Shown piece by piece: positions 56,598-64,000 of a stretch of DNA of 64,000 nt. This DNA comes from Mycobacterium sp. PS03-16 (GTDB taxonomy: Bacteria > Actinomycetota > Actinomycetes > Mycobacteriales > Mycobacteriaceae): contig NZ_SPQO01000017.1 of assembly GCF_004570325.1 (NCBI RefSeq), positions 53,468-117,467 on the forward strand, read 5' to 3'. The notes beneath the pieces are model-generated. The model saw only the letters and a list, made by a program, of their open reading frames with translations. It was not told the origin of the DNA and did no database searches. Position 1 is the stretch's first letter; each line of letters begins with the position of its first letter. The position numbers and the translations under genes were made by a program.

Positions 56598-57077
56598 AGT
56601 AGCTCCCTTTGCAACGAGTTACCCACGATCGCGTCGCCCGGGGTAGGGCGGGGGGACACGAACGAGACCCGCGAGCAGATGCCCTCGCAGCGGAAGTGAT
56701 CACGAATACACGTGTGAAACTCTCAGCATCGGCCTCGATACTCTCAGCCTCGAGCGCTCGGAAGCCGGCGAGGACTGACCACGGCCACGTCCGCCGAGTT
56801 TACGATTCAGCTCCTCAATTACGGGTCTGAACTGCAGATATGGGCGGACGCACCCGGCTTGTCGGTCGGCCCGCACTGAGCGCGGGCCGCGCCGTGGCGT
56901 TCTCAGTAGCAAGGCGATCAGTTGGCGATGCTGAGAGGGGAGTGTGCGTTCCACCTCCTGGGTCGGGGTCGGCGGGCGGCGCGGCTCGCGGGAGGCGACG
57001 GTCGGCCGGTTCGGGACGTCGATCGCCTGACTGGAAGCGTTGCTGAATTGCGGGCGGGCTGACGCGGCTCGATTTGC

Positions 57078-57091
57078 TTGACGACTGTCAA
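57078..57091. promoter_or_regulatory. Palindrome upstream of the FAAL/PKS operon
   Basis: TTGAC-GACT-GTCAA is a perfect 5+4+5 palindrome about 290 bp before the FAAL start codon. It could be an operator for the nearby HTH protein or another factor. Confidence 0.35.
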
Positions 57092-57381
57092 ACCGGCTGG
57101 TAGCGGCGTCGAGCGCAAAGCGCTTAGCTCGACGACATTTTTCGTTGGTAAGCACTCGCGTTGAAATCGTAATTAAACCGTTCGAACCTCGGAATTCCCG
57201 TTGTACGGTATGGCTCTCGGCGAGCGGTGAGGGGACGCGAGCGCACAGCAATTCGTCGGGAGGGAATGCAGGGGGATCCGTGACACGGAAATGTCAGCAC
57301 CACGCGCGTGGCCGGACCACGCCCGCCGGAACCGCCTCCTGCGTGACAGTGCGCGTCCTCTGAGCTCCGATTGATCGAAAG

Positions 57382-59133
57382 ATGGGTACGAACATGAGCA
57401 CATCGTCTCTTCCCGGCCTGCTCGAGGAACGAGCCCGCCGGCAGCCCGACGACACGGCTTACGTCTTCCTCGATTACGAGGTCGACCCCGCCGGTTTCGT
57501 CGAAAGCCTCACGTGGTCACAGCTGCACAACCGGGCGCTGGTGCTGGCCGAGGAACTGGCGATCTACGGCGCCTGCGGTGACCGGGCGGCGATCATCGCC
57601 CCTCAGGGCCTCGATTACATCGTCGCCTTCTTCGGCGCACTGGAGGCCGGCCTGATCGCGGCGCCGTTGTCGGTGCCGCACTTCGGCGTTCACGACGAGC
57701 GCATCTCAAGCGTGCTCAAGGACTGCGCGCCGTCGGTGATCCTCACGACGTCCTCGGTTTCCGCCGAGGTCGCCCGCTACGCCGAGGGTGCGGGCCGGCG
57801 CGCACCGGCGGTGGTCGAGGTGGACTCCCTCGACCTCGATGCGCCCGCCCTTCCGAGGCAGCGCAACCGGTATCCGCGCATCGCGTATCTGCAGTACACG
57901 TCCGGGTCCACGCGGGTGCCCGCCGGTGTCGTCGTCACCCACGAGAACGTGCTGGTCAACGTCGATCAGGCCTTCCGGGACTACTTCGGCTGCAGCGGAT
58001 CCACGCCGCCCGGGATGTCGTTCGTCTCGTGGCTGCCGTTCTACCACGACATGGGATTGATCAAGGGGGTGTGCGCCCCGCTGGTCAGCGGTCGGCGCGC
58101 CGTGCTGATGAGCCCGATGGCGTTCCTGCAGCGCCCGGCCCGCTGGATGCAGCAGCTCGCGGCCAATCCCGGAGCGTTCTCCGCCGCACCGAATTTCGCC
58201 TTCGAACTCGCCGCCCGCCGGACCACCGACGAGGACATGGCGGGTCTGGACCTCGGCGGCGTGCTCGGCATCTGCAGCGGTAGCGAGCGCGTCCACGCCG
58301 CGACCGTCCGGAGGTTCACCGAACGGTTCGCGCCGTTCGAGTTGAGCCCGGCTGCCGTCAAACCGTCGTACGGGTTGGCCGAGGCGACGGTGTACGTCGC
58401 AACCACCCAACGGGGCGCGGCGCCCAACATCGTGCGGTTCGACTACGAGAAGCTCTCGAGCGGTCACGCGATGCCGTGCGAGAGCGCCGCGGCCGGGGGC
58501 ACCGACCTCCTCGGCCACGGCACGTCACGGTCGACGGTGATGCGCATCGTGGACCCGGAGACCTGCACCGAGAATTCCGCGGGCAAGGTGGGCGAGATCT
58601 GGGTCAACGGCCGCAACGTGGCGCAGGGGTACTGGCAGCGCCCGGAGGAGACCGAACGTGTCTTCGGCGGGCGGCTGAGCAATCCGTCCGCGGGCACTCC
58701 GACCGGTCCCTGGCTGCGCACCGGAGATCTCGGCGTGATCTCCGACGGTGAGCTGTTCATCATCGGCCGCATCAAGGATCTGCTGATCGTCGACGGATCG
58801 AACCACTATCCGGACGACATCGAGGCCACGGTCCAGGAGATCAGCAACGGGCGCGTGGCGGCGATCTCCGTACCGGGCGACGGCGCAGAACACCTGGTCA
58901 CCATCGTGGAGGTCAAAGAACGCGGGACCGCCGAGGAGCGGGACGAGCGGCTGCGCACCCTCAAGCGACAGATCACCGCGGCCATTTCGACCACGCACCG
59001 CGTCCGTGTCGCGGATCTGGTGTTCGTCGGTCCCGGCTCCATCCCGATCACCACCAGTGGCAAGATCCGCCGCTCGACGTGTGTGGAGCGCTACCGGCTG
59101 GACGACTTCGACCGGTTGGATCGCCGGGCATGA
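57382..59133 (+). CDS. Fatty-acyl-AMP ligase (FadD26/FadD28-like)
   Basis: A 583-residue adenylating enzyme of the FAAL group. The A3 motif YTSGSTRV (residues 172-179) and SWLPFYHDMGLIKG are characteristic of FadD26/28/32-type enzymes that load fatty acids directly on polyketide synthase ACP domains without CoA. The end SGKIRRSTCVERY holds the catalytic Lys. The ATG at 57382 or the ATG at 57394 could initiate. The next gene starts inside its stop codon (ATGA), so its product is the probable acceptor. In M. tuberculosis fadD26 precedes ppsA in the same way. Confidence 0.9.
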   Translation: MGTNMSTSSLPGLLEERARRQPDDTAYVFLDYEVDPAGFVESLTWSQLHNRALVLAEELAIYGACGDRAAIIAPQGLDYIVAFFGALEAGLIAAPLSVPHFGVHDERISSVLKDCAPSVILTTSSVSAEVARYAEGAGRRAPAVVEVDSLDLDAPALPRQRNRYPRIAYLQYTSGSTRVPAGVVVTHENVLVNVDQAFRDYFGCSGSTPPGMSFVSWLPFYHDMGLIKGVCAPLVSGRRAVLMSPMAFLQRPARWMQQLAANPGAFSAAPNFAFELAARRTTDEDMAGLDLGGVLGICSGSERVHAATVRRFTERFAPFELSPAAVKPSYGLAEATVYVATTQRGAAPNIVRFDYEKLSSGHAMPCESAAAGGTDLLGHGTSRSTVMRIVDPETCTENSAGKVGEIWVNGRNVAQGYWQRPEETERVFGGRLSNPSAGTPTGPWLRTGDLGVISDGELFIIGRIKDLLIVDGSNHYPDDIEATVQEISNGRVAAISVPGDGAEHLVTIVEVKERGTAEERDERLRTLKRQITAAISTTHRVRVADLVFVGPGSIPITTSGKIRRSTCVERYRLDDFDRLDRRA

Positions 59134-62100
59134 GTGCTCCGGCGATCGACGAGGCGAGCCTGCGGGACTGGCTGATCGAGTACCTGGTCGGCAACGTCGG
59201 ATGCGAACGCGCGGAGATCGATCTCGACGCCTCCATGTCCGCGCTGGGCGTCAGCTCCCGCGATGCCGTGGTGCTGTCCGGCGAACTCGCCGAACTGCTG
59301 GGCCGTCCGGTTTCTCCGGTCGACTTCTGGCAGCATCCGACGGTCAACGACCTCGTCGAGTTCCTCAGCGCCCCGGCGCCGCACGCGGGCGAGGAACACC
59401 ACGCCGGAGCTCATTCCTTCTCGGCCAACGAGCCCGTCGCGGTCGTTGGACTGGGATGCCGTCTGCCGGGCGGGATCTCGGGACCCGACGCCCTGTGGGA
59501 CTTTCTGATCGACGGTGGCTGCGCGGTCGGTGAGGTGCCCCCGGAGCGGTGGGAGCCGTTTGACGACGGAACACCGGAGATCAGATCCGCGCTCGAGCAC
59601 ACCACGCGGTACGGGTCCTTTCTCGACGACATCGACGCCTTCGACGCGGACTTCTTCGACATCTCGCTGCGTGAGGCGGCGAAGATGGACCCCCAGCAGC
59701 GCCTGCTGCTGGAGGTGACCTGCGAGGCGCTCGAACACGCAGGCATCCCCGCGGCGTCACTGCGTCGCACCCAGACCGGTGTCTTCGCCGGCGCCTGCTT
59801 CAGCGAGTACGGCTACCTCGGATCGACGGATCTGCCGCATGTCGACGCATGGAGCAACACGGGGGGCGCGCTGAGCATCATCGCCAACCGGCTGTCGTAC
59901 TTCCTCGACCTGCGCGGCCCGTCGCTGACCGTCGACACTGCCTGCTCGTCGTCGCTGGTCGCGCTGCACCTGGCCTGCCAGAGCCTGCGCACGGGCGATA
60001 GCGACCTGGCCCTGGCGGCCGGGGTCAATCTGCTGCTCTCCCCGGCGGTGTTCCACGGGTTCGACCAGGCGGGCGCATTGTCGCCGACCGGGCTGTGCCA
60101 TGCGTTCGACGCCGCCGCAGATGGTTTCGTCCGCGGCGAGGGTTGCGGGGTGGTGGTGCTCAAGCGGTTGCGCGACGCACTGCACGACGGTGACCGCGTG
60201 CTGGCCGTCGTCCGTGGCTCGGCGGTCAACCAGGACGGCCGGTCCAACGGGCTGATGGCGCCCAATCCCGCCGCGCAGATGGCCGTCCTGCGGGCTGCCT
60301 GCGACAACGCCGGACTCAGCCCCCGAGACATCGACTACGTGGAGGCGCACGGCACCGGAACGTTCCTCGGGGATCCGATCGAGGCCCGGGCGCTGGGCAC
60401 CGTCCTGGGCCGTGGACGCGCCGACGACGCCCCGTTGCTGGTGGGTGCGGTGAAGTCGAACCTCGGCCACCTGGAGGCCGCCGCGGGCATCGCCGGGTTC
60501 ATCAAGGCCGTGATGGCGGTGCAGCGCGGACGCATCCCGGCCAACGTGGGCTACCACGAACCCAACCCGCACATCCCGTTCGATCAGCTCCGCCTGAAAG
60601 TCGTCGCAGAGCACCAGGATTGGCCTGCCGCCGGCCATGCCCGCCGGGCCGGGGTGTCGTCGTTCGGGTTCGGCGGCACCAATGCACACGTGGTGATCGA
60701 GCAGGCGCCGGACGTGGTTGCGGTGGAGTCCGTGGTCGATCCGGCCGTGTGCACATTGGTGGTGTCGGGCAAGTCGGAGGAGCGGATCGCGGCGACCGCG
60801 TCGGTGTTGGCGGACTGGATGGCCGGAGTCGGTGCCGGTGTCGGGTTGGCCGAAGTCGCGCACACGCTCAATCACCATCGGTCGAGCCATGGCCGGTTCG
60901 CGACGGTGTGTGCGCGGGATCGGGCTGCTGCGGTGGCGGGGTTGCGGGCGTTGTCGGTGGGTCATCACGCGGCGGGTGTGGTGGGTGCGCATGAGGGTGT
61001 GTGTGGGTCGGGGACGGTGTTCGTGTTCTCGGGTCAGGGGTCGCAGTGGGCGGGGATGGGTCGGCGGTTGTTGGCCGAGGAGCCGGCGTTCGCGGCGGCG
61101 GTTGATGAGTTGGAGCCGGTGTTCGTCGAGCAGGTGGGTTTCTCGTTGCGGCAGGTGATCGCCGAGGCGGAGCCGGTGGCTGGGGATGCGCGGGTGCAGC
61201 CGGTGGTGATGGGGTTGCAGTTGGCGTTGACCGCGTTGTGGCGCTCTCATGGGGTGGTTCCGGATGCGGTGATCGGGCATTCGATGGGTGAGGTGACCGC
61301 GGCGGTGGTGTCTGGTGCTCTGTCGGTGCGTGAGGGGTTGCGGGTGATCGCCACCCGTTCTCAGCTGATGTCACGGCTGGCCGGCCAGGGCGCGGTGGCG
61401 CTGTTGACTCTCGACGCCTCCGCCGCCCGGGCGGTGATCGCCGATCACGCGGGTGTGGAAGTGGCCGGTTTTGTGTCGCCGTCGCAGACGGTGGTGGCGG
61501 GGCCGCCGGTGGCGGTGGATGCGGTGATCGCGGCGGTCACCGAGTCGGGCCGGTTCGCGCGTCGGGTGAACATGGAGGTCGCCTCGCATACGGCGTTGAT
61601 GGATCCGATCCTCGACGAACTCCGTGTCGCGTTGGCTGATCTGGTGCCGCAGACGCCGGCGGTTCCGTTCTTGTCGACGGTTGATGACACCACCACGATG
61701 CCGTTGTTGGATGCGAATTACTGGGTGGCCAATGTGCGCCGGCCGGTGCGCCTGCACCAGGCCGTCAGCGCCGCGGCGGCCGACGGGCACACCCTGTTCG
61801 TCGAGGTGAGCCCGCACCCGGTTTTGGTCCACGCCATCGGCGATACTCTCGGCGATCATCATCACCATGCGGTGGGCACGTTGGCTCGTGACACCGACGA
61901 CACCCTGACCTTCCACACCAACCTCAACACCACCCACACCACCCATCCGCCGCAGACGCCGCACCCGCCGGAGCCGCATCCGCAGTTGCCCACCACCCCC
62001 TGGCACCACACCCGTCATTGGATCGAGTTTGCGCCGCGGTCTGCGGCGCAGATCGCGACGCATCGTGACTCGGCCGCCCAGGCCGGTGGCGTAATCCCGG

Positions 62101-63869
62101 CCGAATGGAACTGCGAACTCACCTGGATGCCGTCCACGACGGGCGATCCAGTGGCCGATCTCGACGCCAGCTGGCTGGTCATCGGCGACACCGGCCTGGC
62201 CGCCCAGATCATGCGGGGGGTACCGGCGGGTTCGGTCGTGGCGGTGAGCGAGGACGCCGATCCGGCCGAGGTGTCGGCGGCGGTGGCAGAGGCCGACATC
62301 GTGGTGTACGCGCCCGCGCAGGACCAGGGCGCCGACGCACACCGGCTGTTCTCTGTTGCCCGGAAACTCATCGTGGCGATGCTGGCGACGGTGGCGCCGC
62401 CGAAGCTGTTCCTGGTGACGCGCAACGCGCAGCCGGTCGCGGCGGGGGACCGGGCCAACCCGGCGCACGCGGTGCTGTGGGGGCTGGGCCGCACCCTGGC
62501 ACTCGAGCAGCCCGAGATCTGGGGCGGGCTGGTCGACGTGGACGCCTCGGCCCCCGCGCGGCAGACCGCCCACTACCTGTTGAGCGAGGTGGCGGCGACC
62601 GACGGGGAGGACCAGATCGTCTACCGCGCCGGTACGCGCCACGTGGCGCGTCTGCGTCGCCGCCCGCAGCCGCTCGCCGCCGGGGACGGTCTCGACGCGG
62701 ATGCGGCGCATCTGGTGGTCGGCGCGACCGGCAACATCGGGCCGCATCTGGTGCAGCAGTTGGCCGATATGGGCGCCAGGACCGTGGTCGCGGTGTCCCG
62801 TCATCCGGGCGCGCGCCTCGACGCGTTGACCGCGACGCTGGCCGAACGTGGTGTCACCGTGGTCACCGTTGCCGCCGATGCGGCCGACCGGGTCGCGATG
62901 GGCGCGCTGTTCGACCGGTTCGGTGAGGATCTGCCGCCGCTGGGTGGGATCTACCTCGCCGCCTTCGGTGGCGGTCCGGTGATGCTGACCGAGATGACCG
63001 ACGACGACGTCACCACCATGTTCCGGCCGAAGATCGACGCCGCCATTGTGCTGCACGAACTGTCGATGGATCAGCCGGTGCGGCAATTCGTCCTGTTCTC
63101 GTCGATCTCGGGTGTCCTGGGATCGCGGTGGTTGGCACACTATGCCGCGACCACCACGTTCCTCGACACCCTCGCCTACGCCCGCCGTGCCGCCGGGCTA
63201 CCGGCCACTGCCATCAACTGGGGTCTGTGGAAATCGCTGTCAGACAACCAGGATTCGGCCGAGCGTCAGATCACTCTCGGCTCCGGCCTCGAGCCGATGC
63301 CCGATGAGGTCGCGATCCAGGCGCTGTGGTCGGTCACCGGTCCCGCCGCGCCCACCCGCGCCACCGTCGTCGCCGCCGACTGGACCCGGCTGGGCACCGC
63401 CTACCGCACCCGCACCGCCCTGCACATCATCGACGACCTCGTCGCGGCCGAAGGCGCGGACGACAGCGATGACGATCCCGAGTCGGGCACCACAGAGTTC
63501 CGGCAGGCCTTGAGCGCCTGTGAGCCGGAGGGGCGCCTGGCCCTGCTGGCCGACCATGTGACCGCACTCGTCGCCTCGGCGATGGGACTTGCATCGCCGG
63601 CGATGATCGATCCCGTTGTCGGCTTCTTCAAGATCGGGATGGACTCGCTGATGAGTGTGACGCTCCAGCGTTCACTCAGCGAGAGCCTGGGCCAGGTCAT
63701 GCCGACGTCGGTGGTCTTCGACTATCCGAGTGTCGAGGCGCTCGTGAGCTATCTGGCGGACATCCTGCCCGAGCTGGCCGAGGCGGCCGACGCCGAGGAT
63801 GACGCCGACGATTACGACGACCTATCGGAAGCCGAGTTGCTGCAGCAACTCTCGGAGAGATTGAGCTGA
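59130..63869 (+). CDS. Type I polyketide synthase, ACP-KS-AT-KR-ACP (PpsA-like order)
   Basis: A 1579-residue modular synthase. An N-terminal ACP (Ser43 in LGVSSRDAV) receives the acyl chain from the FAAL. The KS has Cys272 (DTACSSS), His407 and His447. The AT has Ser718 (GHSMGE) and VASH ending at His820, which suggests methylmalonyl-CoA. The KR binds NADPH at GATGNIG (1198-1204) with Tyr1338 as catalytic residue. The C-terminal ACP has Ser1506 (GMDSLMS). There is no DH or ER, so the module would add one extender and reduce it to a hydroxyl. It is shorter than PpsA (about 1876 residues). Its KR resembles that of PpsB. The acidic end (DAEDDADDYDD) is a likely docking tail. Confidence 0.93.
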   Translation: MSAPAIDEASLRDWLIEYLVGNVGCERAEIDLDASMSALGVSSRDAVVLSGELAELLGRPVSPVDFWQHPTVNDLVEFLSAPAPHAGEEHHAGAHSFSANEPVAVVGLGCRLPGGISGPDALWDFLIDGGCAVGEVPPERWEPFDDGTPEIRSALEHTTRYGSFLDDIDAFDADFFDISLREAAKMDPQQRLLLEVTCEALEHAGIPAASLRRTQTGVFAGACFSEYGYLGSTDLPHVDAWSNTGGALSIIANRLSYFLDLRGPSLTVDTACSSSLVALHLACQSLRTGDSDLALAAGVNLLLSPAVFHGFDQAGALSPTGLCHAFDAAADGFVRGEGCGVVVLKRLRDALHDGDRVLAVVRGSAVNQDGRSNGLMAPNPAAQMAVLRAACDNAGLSPRDIDYVEAHGTGTFLGDPIEARALGTVLGRGRADDAPLLVGAVKSNLGHLEAAAGIAGFIKAVMAVQRGRIPANVGYHEPNPHIPFDQLRLKVVAEHQDWPAAGHARRAGVSSFGFGGTNAHVVIEQAPDVVAVESVVDPAVCTLVVSGKSEERIAATASVLADWMAGVGAGVGLAEVAHTLNHHRSSHGRFATVCARDRAAAVAGLRALSVGHHAAGVVGAHEGVCGSGTVFVFSGQGSQWAGMGRRLLAEEPAFAAAVDELEPVFVEQVGFSLRQVIAEAEPVAGDARVQPVVMGLQLALTALWRSHGVVPDAVIGHSMGEVTAAVVSGALSVREGLRVIATRSQLMSRLAGQGAVALLTLDASAARAVIADHAGVEVAGFVSPSQTVVAGPPVAVDAVIAAVTESGRFARRVNMEVASHTALMDPILDELRVALADLVPQTPAVPFLSTVDDTTTMPLLDANYWVANVRRPVRLHQAVSAAAADGHTLFVEVSPHPVLVHAIGDTLGDHHHHAVGTLARDTDDTLTFHTNLNTTHTTHPPQTPHPPEPHPQLPTTPWHHTRHWIEFAPRSAAQIATHRDSAAQAGGVIPAEWNCELTWMPSTTGDPVADLDASWLVIGDTGLAAQIMRGVPAGSVVAVSEDADPAEVSAAVAEADIVVYAPAQDQGADAHRLFSVARKLIVAMLATVAPPKLFLVTRNAQPVAAGDRANPAHAVLWGLGRTLALEQPEIWGGLVDVDASAPARQTAHYLLSEVAATDGEDQIVYRAGTRHVARLRRRPQPLAAGDGLDADAAHLVVGATGNIGPHLVQQLADMGARTVVAVSRHPGARLDALTATLAERGVTVVTVAADAADRVAMGALFDRFGEDLPPLGGIYLAAFGGGPVMLTEMTDDDVTTMFRPKIDAAIVLHELSMDQPVRQFVLFSSISGVLGSRWLAHYAATTTFLDTLAYARRAAGLPATAINWGLWKSLSDNQDSAERQITLGSGLEPMPDEVAIQALWSVTGPAAPTRATVVAADWTRLGTAYRTRTALHIIDDLVAAEGADDSDDDPESGTTEFRQALSACEPEGRLALLADHVTALVASAMGLASPAMIDPVVGFFKIGMDSLMSVTLQRSLSESLGQVMPTSVVFDYPSVEALVSYLADILPELAEAADAEDDADDYDDLSEAELLQQLSERLS

Positions 63870-63874
63870 ACCCC

Positions 63875-64000
63875 ATGACTGCTGTGTCGTCGGATCGTCG
63901 TGCGATCATCACGGACGCGTTGCGCAGGATTGATGAGTTGACTGCGCGGTTGGCGGTGGCTGAGCAGGGTCAGTTCGAGCCGATTGCGGTGGTGGGTGTC
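63875..64000 (+). CDS. Start of a second type I polyketide synthase
   Basis: Forty-two codons from ATG 63875 (MTAVSSDRRAIITDALRRID, then FEPIAVVGV) remain before the window ends. A helical docking segment followed by the ketosynthase entry motif EPIAVVG identifies a second module, 5 bp after the stop of the first. Domain content is unknown. Confidence 0.85.
   Translation, partial: MTAVSSDRRAIITDALRRIDELTARLAVAEQGQFEPIAVVGV

Larger units (their letters stand above)
55811..57381. other. 1.57-kb intergenic region of lower GC
   Basis: No clear gene is found between the thioesterase and the FAAL gene apart from one weak candidate on the minus strand (56046-56597). Bases from about 56240 to 56480 are visibly AT-richer than anything else in the window, which is typical of regions bound by Lsr2- or EspR-like proteins. 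A TTGAC-GACT-GTCAA palindrome lies at 57078-57091. The region probably carries divergent promoters for the thioesterase/HTH pair and for the FAAL/PKS genes. Confidence 0.6.

Noticed and set aside
56840..57363. Short plus-strand frames just before the FAAL gene
   Set aside because: Starts lack Shine-Dalgarno sites, composition is random-like, and no family is recognised.
61371..63140. Minus-strand frame of 589 codons inside the synthase
   Set aside because: It is Arg/His-rich and opposite the AT and KR domains, whose catalytic residues are intact on the plus strand.

Overview
The window is high-GC actinobacterial DNA from a Mycobacterium, most likely a rapidly growing or environmental species (Mycolicibacterium type). 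The evidence is a run of genes in the order of the M. tuberculosis Rv1814-Rv1832 interval (erg3, a secreted trypsin-like protein, a TetR regulator, a flavoprotein, the BacA-type ABC transporter Rv1819c, secA2, pgsA2, a DUF881/small-membrane-protein trio, gcvH, garA, MerR, DUF151, MerR, gcvB), plus a clear PknF orthologue, F420/deazaflavin-type enzymes, a 13E12-type DUF222 protein with an SOS box, and GTG starts with 4-bp overlaps. These assignments rest on recognising sequences and order by eye; no search was run.

Region 1-9.3 kb: the 5' part of a DUF222/HNH gene behind a LexA box, an acyl-CoA synthetase with a palindrome at its start, small secreted or unknown proteins, a SnoaL-like protein, an SGNH esterase next to an alpha/beta hydrolase, and a DJ-1/PfpI protein. 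Region 9.3-19.2 kb: an NDH-2-like flavoprotein, a Nudix hydrolase, a tightly overlapping pknF-LLM oxidoreductase-SnoaL operon, a probable di-iron enzyme with its [2Fe-2S] reductase, an acyltransferase, an SRPBCC protein, an SDR and a secreted PASTA-like protein. Region 19.2-29.1 kb: malQ, an MFS exporter, a paired SMR exporter, a type-B carboxylesterase, erg3, a KhtTU-like K+/H+ antiporter pair and an amino-acid-oxidase-like flavoprotein.

Region 29.2-49 kb is the conserved Rv1815-Rv1830 block, with lineage changes. The Rv1819c transporter is duplicated in tandem and joined to an aromatic-ring hydroxylase. A GNAT gene, not ilvG, precedes secA2. A KstR-like box sits before the VOC/flavoprotein pair. 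A GH3 beta-glucosidase is inserted between the second MerR gene and gcvB, which follows a tandem glycine riboswitch.

Region 54.6-64 kb is accessory and the most interesting part. A type II thioesterase (TesA-like) and a small HTH regulator are transcribed away from a 1.57-kb, visibly AT-richer intergenic region. On the other side lie a fatty-acyl-AMP ligase (FadD26-like) and a type I polyketide synthase of order ACP-KS-AT-KR-ACP, followed by the first codons of a second synthase. This resembles the tesA/fadD26/ppsA end of the phthiocerol dimycocerosate locus in a new chromosomal setting (just after gcvB) and with a new orientation. It looks like the start of an uncharacterised lipid-polyketide cluster that continues beyond the window.
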